Origin: Pseudarthrobacter oxydans
Lineage (GTDB): Bacteria; Actinomycetota; Actinomycetes; Actinomycetales; Micrococcaceae
Assembly (NCBI RefSeq): GCF_034258515.1
Contig: NZ_CP139438.1
Span: 992,001-1,056,000 of the forward strand
Length of the DNA stretch: 64,000 nucleotides
Reading direction: 5' to 3'
Shown here in pieces: positions 17,323 through 26,100 of this stretch; the stretch's first letter is position 1; every line of letters begins with the position of its first letter. The notes below the pieces were generated by a model. That model made no database searches. It saw nothing but the letters and a program-made list of their open reading frames with translations, and was not told where the DNA came from. The position numbers were made by a program, and so were the translations under genes.

Positions 17323-18237
17323 TTAGGCGGGCAGGTTGGTGGCGAGGACAGGAGTGATGGTCTGGTGGGGGATGGCGGAGCGGCCGTCCAGTCCCTGGCA
17401 GGACGCGGAGGCGGTGCGGCCGGCAAAGGCTGCGGCCTCCACCAGCGGCAGCCCGGCGGCGACGGCGGCCAGGAGGGCGCCGTGGTAGACGTCGCCGGCG
17501 CCCAGGGTGGAGACGATGTTGGCCGGGGTGGCGGGCACGTGGACCGGGTCGCCGTTGCCGTCCTTGACCCAGGCCCCCTCCGAGCCGGCGGTGGCCACGA
17601 CGGCGGAGGCGCCGTCGTCGACCGCTCTTTGAAGGAGCGCCGCGGCGGGAAGCTGCTCGCCGTACTCTGCGCGGAGCCGTTCGATGGTGGGGACGTACAG
17701 TGCGACGCCCTTGGGATTGAAGGACGGGATGGGGTTGCCGGCATCCACGCTGATCCTTAGGGTGCCAAGGTCCCCGCGTGTGGCGGAGGCGACGGCGTTC
17801 CAGCCCAGGTGGTCCACGTGGACCCAGGCTGCCGACTGCAGCAGTTCATGGAAGCGGCTGCCGGCCGGAAAGCTGACCGGCGGCACCGGACGGGTGACGA
17901 TGGCCCGGCTTTCGGAAGCCTTGCTGACCACGATCACGCTGGCCCCTGTTTTGACGTCCGGGTCGCGGATGACGGCGGAGGTGTCAACGCCTTCTGCCTG
18001 CAGGCCGGCGATGATGCGGTCGCCTTCCTCGTCGGTGCCGAGGACACCGGCGAAGGCTGTTGCAGCTCCGGCGCGGGCTGCTGCCACGGCTGCGGTGGCG
18101 GCCGGCCCGCCGCCCGCGGTCGCGAAATCCGCGGCGACGGTGCGGCTGTCCGCAGCAGGGTAGTCCTCCACCAAAGCGATGGAGTCAAGTGTGGCGCACC
18201 CTACGAAGAGCAGGGTTCCAGTTGACGGTTGGGGCAC
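17323..18237 (-). CDS. PfkB-family sugar kinase, probable sulfofructose kinase
   Basis: A 304-residue ribokinase-fold kinase that would phosphorylate sulfofructose at O1 with ATP. The first signature is FVGCATLDSIALVEDYPAAD, followed by AGGGPAATAAVAAARAG, and the catalytic base lies in STLGAGDVYHGAL. It is the first gene of the minus-strand operon. The start is GTG at 18237, chosen because ACGAGGTGG precedes it; a GTG at 18282 lies inside the promoter and is excluded. Transcription probably starts from TTGTTA-17-TATATT just upstream, which overlaps a DeoR-type operator. Confidence 0.83.
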   Translation of the reverse strand: MPQPSTGTLLFVGCATLDSIALVEDYPAADSRTVAADFATAGGGPAATAAVAAARAGAATAFAGVLGTDEEGDRIIAGLQAEGVDTSAVIRDPDVKTGASVIVVSKASESRAIVTRPVPPVSFPAGSRFHELLQSAAWVHVDHLGWNAVASATRGDLGTLRISVDAGNPIPSFNPKGVALYVPTIERLRAEYGEQLPAAALLQRAVDDGASAVVATAGSEGAWVKDGNGDPVHVPATPANIVSTLGAGDVYHGALLAAVAAGLPLVEAAAFAGRTASASCQGLDGRSAIPHQTITPVLATNLPA

Positions 18238-18273
18238 GTTCCACCTCGTTGTAGTTCCGGCTGGTACTGAAGA

Positions 18274-19522
<1,249 letters not shown>

Positions 19523-19530
19523 GTAAGTTG

Positions 19531-19548
19531 GTGTTGGAATTGCAACAC
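19531..19548 (+). promoter_or_regulatory. DeoR operator (site 2) upstream of the regulator
   Basis: The perfect inverted repeat GTGTTGGAATTGCAACAC has 6-base arms around 6 bases and lies 45 bases before the regulator start. Its inner 16 bases match site 1 at 18289-18304 in 14 positions, which argues that one protein binds both and that the regulator controls itself. Confidence 0.7.
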
Positions 19549-19592
19549 TCCGCCGAGCCTGGTGTCCGGCGCATGGTCAGAAAGAAGGGGTT

Positions 19593-20375
19593 ATGAGCAT
19601 TGCACGTGGGGATGCGCCGCTGACGCCCCGCCAGCGCACCATCCTGGACGAGCTGGGCCGGCGCGGGTTCATTTCCACCACCGATCTGGCCGAGACCTTC
19701 GCGGTCTCGGACATGACGGTGCGCCGGGACACGCGGGTATTGTCCAAACTGGGCCTGGTCCGGGTGGTGCACGGCGGCGTGAGCGCCATCCATGGGCAGG
19801 GCCAGAACGCGGACTTCGCTGCCCGGGTCCGTGAGGATGCCGAAGCCAAGCTTCGCGTGGCCCGCGCCTGCGTATCCATGATCGGGGAGCGGGACGCGAT
19901 CATCCTGGACGCCGGCACCACCACGTACCAGATTGCGCAGGAGCTGCCCGCCGCGTTCAAGGGGACAATCATTACCCACTCGGCCCCGGCCATCCAGCGG
20001 TGCCTGCAGCTGACCTCGGCACGGACCATCTGCCTCGGCGGGGAACTGCTGCTGGACAGCCAGGCGTTCAACGGCCCCATGACCGTCAGCGCTGCGGCCG
20101 GGCTGCGCGCCAGGACCGCGTTCATTGGCGTCAGCGGAATCCACGACGAGGCGTTTTACATTGAGCGTGACGTGGAACGCGCCACTAAGATCGCACTCAT
20201 GAACTCTGCGGAACAGGTGGTAGTGGTGGCAACACACCAGAAGATGCTGCGGTACGCGCTGGCCCGGCTGGCGGCCTTCGACGCCGCGGATGTCCTGGTG
20301 ACGGACGCGCCCCCGCCGCGGGAAATCGAATCGGCGCTGCGTGCGGCGAACGTCAAGCTCGTGGTGGCGGCATGA
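19593..20375 (+). CDS. DeoR/GlpR-family transcriptional regulator
   Basis: A 260-residue regulator with an N-terminal winged helix (RQRTILDELGRRGFISTTDLAETFAVSDMTVRRD, roughly residues 9-45) and a C-terminal sugar-phosphate-sensing domain typical of the family (ILDAGTTTYQIAQELP, then ICLGGELLLDSQAFNGP). DeoR members usually repress and are released by a phosphorylated pathway intermediate, here perhaps sulfofructose 1-phosphate; that is inference. The start has AAGAAGGGG upstream. Two matching palindromes flank the preceding gene, one of them in this gene's own promoter. Its last four bases overlap the start of the next gene (ATGA). Confidence 0.88.
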   Translation: MSIARGDAPLTPRQRTILDELGRRGFISTTDLAETFAVSDMTVRRDTRVLSKLGLVRVVHGGVSAIHGQGQNADFAARVREDAEAKLRVARACVSMIGERDAIILDAGTTTYQIAQELPAAFKGTIITHSAPAIQRCLQLTSARTICLGGELLLDSQAFNGPMTVSAAAGLRARTAFIGVSGIHDEAFYIERDVERATKIALMNSAEQVVVVATHQKMLRYALARLAAFDAADVLVTDAPPPREIESALRAANVKLVVAA

Positions 20376-21304
20376 CCGCGCCGCTGCGGATTGCCCTGCC
20401 CGACCAGAAACTGGTGGAGGCGCTGGAGCCGGCTTCCGGCGTCGAATTCTTCGTATGGGACTTTTCCGGCCCTGCCCCCGCCGGGCGTTTGGACATCGTG
20501 GTGCCGCCGTACATGCGCGGGCCGGAGGTGCTGGCTGCGCTGGAGTCCGTGGAGATCGGCCTGGTCCAGAGCCAGTCCATCGGGTACGACGGCGTGGCGG
20601 ACGTCCTGCCCGCCGGTTGCCTTTTCGCCAACGCGGCAGGCGTGCATGAAACGTCGACGGCGGAACTTGCCCTGGGCATGATGATTGCCAGCCAGCGCGG
20701 CATGGCCGACTTTGCACGGAACCAGGCCACCGGGACCTGGGACAACAGGCAGCGGCCCAGCCTGGCTGACCGCCGGGTGCTGCTGGTGGGCTACGGGGGA
20801 GTGGGCAAGGCCATCGAGGCCCGGCTCCTGCCCTTCGAAACGCAGGTGACCCGGATGGCGAGCCGTGAACGCGAGGACGCCGGCGGAAAGATCTTCGGGA
20901 TCGACTCACTGTATGAGCAGCTGCCCCTGCACGACATCGTGGTGGTCAGCGTGCCCCTCAGCGAGCAGACAAAGCAGCTGGTGGATGCAAAGTTCCTGGC
21001 AGCAATGCCTGACGGGGCGCTGCTGGTGAACGTGGCCCGCGGACCGGTGGCGGACACGGACGCGCTGCTGGCGGAGACGTCCTCGGGCCGTTTGCGTGCC
21101 GCGCTGGACGTGACGGACCCCGAGCCGCTGCCCGCTGACCATCCCCTCTGGACCTCTCCCGGCGTGCTGATTACCCCGCATGTCGGCGGGGCCAGCTCGG
21201 CGATGTTCCCGCGGATGGTCCGGCTGATCAAGCAGCAGATCGGGCTGATGCTGGAGGGCAAGGAGCCCGTCAACGTGGTGCTGGGCGGCCCGTCCCGGAG
21301 CTAG
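20372..21304 (+). CDS. D-2-hydroxyacid dehydrogenase family protein
   Basis: A 310-residue NAD(P)-dependent oxidoreductase of the D-isomer 2-hydroxyacid dehydrogenase family. The nucleotide motif LLVGYGGVGKAIEARL lies near residue 140. The catalytic arginine is in LVNVARGPVADTDAL, the acid in DVTDPEPLPADHPL and the histidine in VLITPHVGG. It overlaps the DeoR gene by four bases, so it is cotranscribed with the regulator. It is not a standard sulfoglycolytic step; possible roles are interconversion of sulfolactate with sulfopyruvate or detoxification of a keto by-product. Glyoxylate/hydroxypyruvate reductase activity is the generic alternative. Confidence 0.8.
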   Translation: MTAPLRIALPDQKLVEALEPASGVEFFVWDFSGPAPAGRLDIVVPPYMRGPEVLAALESVEIGLVQSQSIGYDGVADVLPAGCLFANAAGVHETSTAELALGMMIASQRGMADFARNQATGTWDNRQRPSLADRRVLLVGYGGVGKAIEARLLPFETQVTRMASREREDAGGKIFGIDSLYEQLPLHDIVVVSVPLSEQTKQLVDAKFLAAMPDGALLVNVARGPVADTDALLAETSSGRLRAALDVTDPEPLPADHPLWTSPGVLITPHVGGASSAMFPRMVRLIKQQIGLMLEGKEPVNVVLGGPSRS

Positions 21305-21320
21305 GTTCTGCGGTTTACTG

Positions 21321-21383
21321 CAACGCGGGGTCACTCCCAGCCGAATAATTGACCGTTATTAGGCCAAAAGTGACCCCGTGTTG
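21321..21383. repeat. palindromic element B (15-bp arms, 33-nt loop)
   Basis: Arms 21321-21335 (CAACGCGGGGTCACT) and 21369-21383 pair at 14 of 15 positions around a 33-base loop. It sits between convergent genes, where it can terminate both. The overall layout and part of the loop resemble element A at 8083-8146, although the arm sequences are unrelated. Confidence 0.6.
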
Positions 21384-21418
21384 CCTGTTGAGGGGCGGCC
21401 GCGGGCTTGTTGGTGGGG

Positions 21419-22282
21419 CTATCTCCGGAATTCGATGCGGACCGAGTTGTCGTCCGGCAGGACGATGACCGTTCCGTCCCGCGGCGCCCAGCCGTCGTGC
21501 AGGAAGAAGAAACGTCCGCCGCTCAGCACCAGCAGCCGGAGCCCGTCGTACCGGTAGAGCGGAGCTTCGCCGTTGCCCACCTTCACTTCGGTGACCGCGC
21601 CGGAGCCGATGCCCAGCGGCTTGGGCGAATACACCTCCGCCCGGGGCATGAACTGGACGCCTTGCTCGTAGTCCACGGCCAGCCGCCGGCCCAGCGCCTG
21701 CGCATAGTCGGCCGTGCCCCAGAAAAGCAGCAGCGTCACGATGCTCAGGATCAGCGTGGTTTCCACCGCCCGCTGCTCGGCGCTCAGGGCCGGCACCCGG
21801 CTGCTCCGGCCCAGGCGGCGGAGGTGGACGCACCAGGTGGCCACCAGTACGCCCAGGGCCATCAGATACGGCGAGAAGAGCGCCGTCCGGGTGCGATCAA
21901 CCACCGCCAGCACCAGGCTGACTCCGACCACAAGCCCACTGACCAGGGCGCCGATGCCTGCGGCCCGGAGGATGACGGCGCGTCCGCGGTCCTCCTCGAT
22001 CCGGCGGCGCAGCAAGCGGTCAAGCGCCAGCCAGGCAACGCTGGCGGCAAGGATGCAGACCAGCGGCAGGAAGAGCGCGTTGATGCTGATGAGCAGGTAG
22101 TCCTGCACTGTGTACCCGAAGAGGCTGACGTTGAGGCCCATGTACGCCGCCTGTGCATCGGCGCGTGCCCAGCCGAAGTAGAACAGCAGCGCCGTGGCAA
22201 CCGTAACCGGCGGGCCGATGGCGGAAATAACTCCGACGGCGCGGGACCATGAGGAACGCCCGTCTCCGTCGCCCTCCGTCAC
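21419..22282 (-). CDS. membrane protein of unknown function
   Basis: A 287-residue protein I do not recognise. It has about five hydrophobic segments: VISAIGPPVTVATALLFYFGW, LLISINALFLPLVCILAASVAWLAL, IGALVSGLVVGVSLVLAVV, SPYLMALGVLVATWCVHL and TLILSIVTLLLFWGTA. The C-terminal region of about 85 residues has few hydrophobic stretches, with RYDGLRLLVLSGGRFFFLHDGW and a final EFRR. The start is GTG at 22282, because it overlaps the upstream lipoprotein stop by four bases (GTGA); this coupling suggests that the two products work together at the membrane. Confidence 0.7.
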   Translation of the reverse strand: MTEGDGDGRSSWSRAVGVISAIGPPVTVATALLFYFGWARADAQAAYMGLNVSLFGYTVQDYLLISINALFLPLVCILAASVAWLALDRLLRRRIEEDRGRAVILRAAGIGALVSGLVVGVSLVLAVVDRTRTALFSPYLMALGVLVATWCVHLRRLGRSSRVPALSAEQRAVETTLILSIVTLLLFWGTADYAQALGRRLAVDYEQGVQFMPRAEVYSPKPLGIGSGAVTEVKVGNGEAPLYRYDGLRLLVLSGGRFFFLHDGWAPRDGTVIVLPDDNSVRIEFRR

Positions 22283-23415
22283 GGTGCGGCGCCCGGCGCC
22301 GGGCACGTACTCTGGTCCGCGGCGTACTCGAAGGAAGCGGATCCCTGGACCTGCCAGTCGGCGTCGGCAATACTCACTTCGGCGGTGGTGGGTTGCCCTT
22401 CAGCCAGTGGCGGTGCCAGGAAGTAGAACTCAAACGGGAAGTTGGTGTCCGTGAAGCTCTGGCGCTGGCTGACCAGTGCCGTGGTGGTGCCAACGTTGAC
22501 TGAACGGACGGTGCCGGCGGGGAGGCCGGTGACGCTTCCGTCCAGGATGAGCACGTCCCCTGCGCAGACCTGGAAGGGCTGGCTGTCGCCCGCATCATCC
22601 TGCACGGCTTTGAGTTTCGGAACGCAGGCGGTCCCGGGGCGGGGGGCAAGCTCAATGATGGCATCCGGCTTTTGTATCCGGACGGCAGCGATATTGCTGA
22701 GGATCTGCTGCGCGGCTTCAGACCAGCAGTCAGGCGGGGACGTCGACAGGGCAGGAACGCCCGCCTCCCAGGCAGCCTGGTCACCCTTCAGGCCGAAGCA
22801 AAGCGTCCGTGCTGCCTCTTCCACGGTATTGAAGGGTTCGGAGAAGCCGGGAACCGACTCACAATTCAAGTCCTTCAAGCGCACATACCAAATCGGATCC
22901 CCCCTGCCGACCGGGCCTATCGGCAGCCAGTCGAGCACCACGGTCTCGGGGGCTGGCGGCTGGGCAGCGGCGGGCGGACCGGGCGGCGGCGCGGGCGGCT
23001 GGTCGGGAGCCTGCGGAGCGGGTGCCGGTGGCTGGGCAGGGGCGGGTGGACCGGGTGGCTGCGCCGGACCGGGCCCCTGCGGCTGGCGTGGCACGGGCGG
23101 CGGCTGTTGAGCCGGTGCCGGGTCCTGGCCTTGCGGCAGGCTTTGCCCGCTGTCAGGACCGGAGCCTGAAGCATCAGAGCTTGAATTATCAGAGCCTGAA
23201 CCGCCGGATCCGTCCGGTCCCCGGCTGGCGCCGCCGCCGGCCGTTTCTTCAGCGGGCCGATCCGACGGCGATGCATCCTGCCTGCTTTCGCTGGACGAGG
23301 CGCTGCTGGCTGCCGGGCCACTCCTGTCCTCTGTCGACATGCAGGCGGACAGAAGCAGCGACAGGACCAGCGCCCAGACAAAGGCGATAGGGTGGCGGCG
23401 GCTGTAGGAGTGCAT
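22279..23415 (-). CDS. proline-rich lipoprotein of unknown function
   Basis: A 378-residue predicted lipoprotein. The signal ends in a lipobox at LLSAC25. Residues of about 30-95 are Ser/Gly-rich and about 98-155 are a Pro/Ala/Gln repeat-like linker that could span the cell wall. A globular C-terminal part of about 220 residues follows, with several cysteines (LNCESVP, RTLCFGL, PDCWSEA, TACVPKL, FQVCAGD, STCPAPG), probably disulfide-bonded. I do not recognise the domain. It is coupled to the membrane protein that follows. Confidence 0.7.
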   Translation of the reverse strand: MHSYSRRHPIAFVWALVLSLLLSACMSTEDRSGPAASSASSSESRQDASPSDRPAEETAGGGASRGPDGSGGSGSDNSSSDASGSGPDSGQSLPQGQDPAPAQQPPPVPRQPQGPGPAQPPGPPAPAQPPAPAPQAPDQPPAPPPGPPAAAQPPAPETVVLDWLPIGPVGRGDPIWYVRLKDLNCESVPGFSEPFNTVEEAARTLCFGLKGDQAAWEAGVPALSTSPPDCWSEAAQQILSNIAAVRIQKPDAIIELAPRPGTACVPKLKAVQDDAGDSQPFQVCAGDVLILDGSVTGLPAGTVRSVNVGTTTALVSQRQSFTDTNFPFEFYFLAPPLAEGQPTTAEVSIADADWQVQGSASFEYAADQSTCPAPGAAP

Positions 23416-23587
23416 CTCGCACCATCACTGTCTCTGTATGCCGAACTTCCAGCCTTGGGTTGAGTGCCGGGATCTCCGGCAGGGAGGGCCCAACCTCGCA
23501 GGGTAGTTGCGTACACCGGCATTAAACGCTCCAGGCGTTACTGTGCCGTTACTGCGTGGCCCGTGTGCGATTTCTATACAGCGTGTT

Positions 23588-24847
23588 CTATGCAGCGTGC
23601 TGGCGCTTCCTCCGGAACACCATCCGCAGGTGGTCGCGCACGCCCAGGCTGCTCCTCCGGCTGGCCACGATCACGCCGGAGGCCGCGGCCAGCAGCACGA
23701 TGACACCGCCGGCGGCCACGGACCAGCGCGCGCCGAACTCCGTGCCGATCCAGCCCATCAGGGGCGCGCCCACGGCGGTGCCGCCCTGCAGGACCGCCAG
23801 GTAGAGTGCCAGCACGCGCCCACGGAAGCGGGGCTCCACGGAGAGCTGGATGCTGGTGTTGCAGCTGTTCAGGAACGTGATGGACGCCAGCCCGATCGGG
23901 ACCAGGACGGCCGCATACAGCCAGAACGAGGGCGACACACTCCCCAGGAGGGTAAACGCGCCGAGCCCCAGCGCACCGCCCAGCAGGAACCGCAGCCGCG
24001 GCCCGGCCCGGCGTGCCGCAAGCAGCGCGCCGCCCAGCGTACCCACCGCCATGATGGAACCAAGAAGCCCGAATTCGCCCGGGCCGGCGCCGAACTCAGT
24101 AGTGGCCATCAGTGCGTTGATGATGGGAAAGTTCATTCCGAATGCCCCCAGGATGCCCACCAGGACCATGATCAGCACCAGGTCCGGCCGGTTGCGCACG
24201 TAGCGGACGCCTTCCGCCACCTGGTGCCTGCTCCGTGTTGCCGGGGCGGCGGGCACGAGTTCTGCGGTCCGGATCCGGAAGAGGGAAACAATGACGGCGG
24301 CGAAGCTGGCTGCGTTCAGGAGGAAGACCGGTCCCGTGCCCACCCAGGCAATGAGTACCCCGGCAATGGCAGGGCCGGTCAGCCGGGCTGTGTTGAAGGA
24401 CGCGGAGTTCAGTGCAACGGCGTTGGAAATGTTGTCCCGCCCCACGAGTTCTGACACGAAGGACTGGCGTGACGGCGCATCGATGGCGCTGGCTATTCCC
24501 AGGCACAGGGCGGCCAGATAGGCGTGCCACAGCTCCGCGGCGCCGGTCACCACCAGGAGCCCGAGCACCAGCCCGGTCAGGCCCATGGCCACCTGCGTCC
24601 ACAGCAGGATCACCCTCTTTCGGTAGCGGTCCGCCAGCACTCCGCCGTACGGGCCGAGCAGCAGCATGGGGAGGAACTGCAGGCCGGTGGTGATGCCGAC
24701 GGCGGCGCCGGAGTAGTCGGTGAGGACGGTCAGGACCAGCCAGTCCTGCGCCACCCGCTGCATCCAGGTCCCGATGTTGGACACCAGCGCGCCGCTCGCC
24801 CAGATCCGGTAGTTGCGGTTTTCCAGCGCACGGAACATCGCGCTCAT
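23588..24847 (-). CDS. MFS transporter, EntS-like efflux type
   Basis: A 419-residue, 12-helix exporter. ALENRNYRIWASGALVSNIGTWMQRVAQDWLVL at the N-terminus and GPYGGVLADRYRKRVILLWTQ (the signature loop) are typical of the enterobactin-exporter-like (TIGR00900) group. RFRGRVLALYLAVLQGGTAVGAPLMGWIG is also conserved in it. The start is the ATG at 24847, which overlaps the MarR stop by four bases (ATGA). The pair looks like a MarR-controlled efflux unit; the substrate is unknown. The sequence around the stop lies in a 14-base tandem repeat (23572-23599). Confidence 0.85.
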   Translation of the reverse strand: MSAMFRALENRNYRIWASGALVSNIGTWMQRVAQDWLVLTVLTDYSGAAVGITTGLQFLPMLLLGPYGGVLADRYRKRVILLWTQVAMGLTGLVLGLLVVTGAAELWHAYLAALCLGIASAIDAPSRQSFVSELVGRDNISNAVALNSASFNTARLTGPAIAGVLIAWVGTGPVFLLNAASFAAVIVSLFRIRTAELVPAAPATRSRHQVAEGVRYVRNRPDLVLIMVLVGILGAFGMNFPIINALMATTEFGAGPGEFGLLGSIMAVGTLGGALLAARRAGPRLRFLLGGALGLGAFTLLGSVSPSFWLYAAVLVPIGLASITFLNSCNTSIQLSVEPRFRGRVLALYLAVLQGGTAVGAPLMGWIGTEFGARWSVAAGGVIVLLAAASGVIVASRRSSLGVRDHLRMVFRRKRQHAA

Positions 24848-25299
24848 CTGCCGCTCATCTCCTGCATGATGCGTGCGGCCCGGCTCAGGACCAGCCGGTC
24901 TTCCTCGCTCAGCCCGGCCACGCGTTGCGCGAGCCACGCGGTCCGCTGGTTCCGGGCCTCTTCAAGGACGGCCCGGCCGGCGTCGGTGATGTCGATGTGG
25001 ACCTGGCGGCCGTCGTCGGGGTTTGCCGCCCTGGAGACGAAGCCCAGTTCGGCGAGGGCGTTGACGATCCGGGTCATGGACGGGGCCTGCACGTGCTCGC
25101 TGGTGGCCAGTTCGCGGAGGGTGCTGGGTCCGCTGCCGTTGAGTAATGCCAGCACCGTGTACTGGCCCGGCGTGATGACGTCGCCGGTTGCCTCGACGCG
25201 GAGCCGCCGCGAGGTGCGCATAACGGCGGTCCGGAGGTCAATGGCCAGGGTGTCCGGGCTGGTCTCCCCGGTAATGCTCTCGTTCTTGGCTGTGGTCAC
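24844..25299 (-). CDS. MarR-family repressor
   Basis: A 151-residue winged-helix regulator. Recognisable features are ITPGQYTVLALLNGSGPSTLRELATSEHVQAPSMTRIVNALAELGFVSR and the wing NPDDGRQVHIDITDAGR. It is translated ahead of, and overlaps, the EntS-like exporter gene, which it probably represses. The start is GTG at 25299, with AGGAGG twelve bases upstream; a TTG at 25332 lies inside the operator. Two 13-base palindromes lie directly upstream. Confidence 0.88.
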   Translation of the reverse strand: MTTAKNESITGETSPDTLAIDLRTAVMRTSRRLRVEATGDVITPGQYTVLALLNGSGPSTLRELATSEHVQAPSMTRIVNALAELGFVSRAANPDDGRQVHIDITDAGRAVLEEARNQRTAWLAQRVAGLSEEDRLVLSRAARIMQEMSGR

Positions 25300-25325
25300 G
25301 TCCGTGGTGCGCCTCCTAAAAATGC

Positions 25326-25351
25326 TTAGCAATGCTAATTAGTCCTGCTAA
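25326..25351. promoter_or_regulatory. two adjoining MarR operator palindromes
   Basis: TTAGCAATGCTAA (25326-25338) is a perfect palindrome around one base. TTAGTCCTGCTAA (25339-25351) has 4-base arms and follows directly, so the two are in 13-base register. They lie 27 bases upstream of the MarR start and about 86 bases before the divergent heme-binding gene, so they may control both. Confidence 0.65.
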
Positions 25352-25436
25352 TAAGTATGCTCCCATTTGGAAGAGGCGGCAAGCCGTCGCCGGGTATGGC
25401 GGCTTCCGCCAGGGCTGGCGTAGGCTCTGGTGGACC

Positions 25437-26030
25437 ATGACAGAACGGCAACCCTACGAGCTGGTCCGGCGCTATCCGCACTTCGAACTGCGCCGCTATC
25501 CCGGGTACGTCGTGGCCGAAACCAAGGTGGCCGCCACCTTTGACCGTGCCGGAAACATGGCCTTCCGGCGCTTGTTCAACTACATCAGCGGGAGCAATTC
25601 AACCCGCGGGAAGCTGGCCATGACCGCCCCGGTTATCCAGGAGCCCGGATCGCCGCAGAAGCTGGCTATGACCGCCCCGGTGCTTCAGTCCGGTTCCCTG
25701 GCAGGAAGGGGTGGACCTGCCGAGTATGTGGTGGCTTTTGTGCTTCCTGCCGGCGTGACAGCTGAAACCGCGCCCGTTCCCGCCGACCCCGCCGTGACGG
25801 TGCGGGCCGTGCCCGGTTCCCTTGCCGCAGTGCTGCGCTTCTCCGGCAGCGGGTCAGCCGCCGCGTTCGAACGGCGCAACAGCGGCCTGCAGGCGGCACT
25901 GACCCTTGCCGGCCTGACGCCGGTGGGGCCGCCGCGGTTTGCCCGCTTCGATCCGCCGTTCAAGCCGTGGTTCCTGCGGCGGAATGAGGTTGTACAGGAC
26001 GTTCAGGAGCCTGTGGACGCTGCGGGCTGA
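25437..26030 (+). CDS. SOUL-family heme-binding protein
   Basis: A 197-residue cytoplasmic protein of the SOUL/HBP heme-binding family. The family pattern is visible: YELVRRYPHFELRRYPGYVVAETKV near the start, then FRRLFNYISG and the duplicated KLAMTAPV motif (twice within 25 residues), and a C-terminal PPFKPWFLRRNEV. The role in bacteria is not well defined; heme handling or small hydrophobic ligand binding is likely. The start is the ATG at 25437. No strong ribosome site is visible. It is divergent from the MarR/MFS pair. Confidence 0.88.
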   Translation: MTERQPYELVRRYPHFELRRYPGYVVAETKVAATFDRAGNMAFRRLFNYISGSNSTRGKLAMTAPVIQEPGSPQKLAMTAPVLQSGSLAGRGGPAEYVVAFVLPAGVTAETAPVPADPAVTVRAVPGSLAAVLRFSGSGSAAAFERRNSGLQAALTLAGLTPVGPPRFARFDPPFKPWFLRRNEVVQDVQEPVDAAG

Positions 26031-26100
26031 CCTTCCCGGGCCGCCGCGTTCAGGAAGTTCGATGACGGCACAACAGGTCCACCGAGGCTTGCCCCCTGCC

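Noticed and set aside
22917..23522. Alternative frames over the Pro-rich lipoprotein linker
   Set aside because: Repeated CCG/GGC codons make several frames open; only one has a lipobox and cysteines in order.
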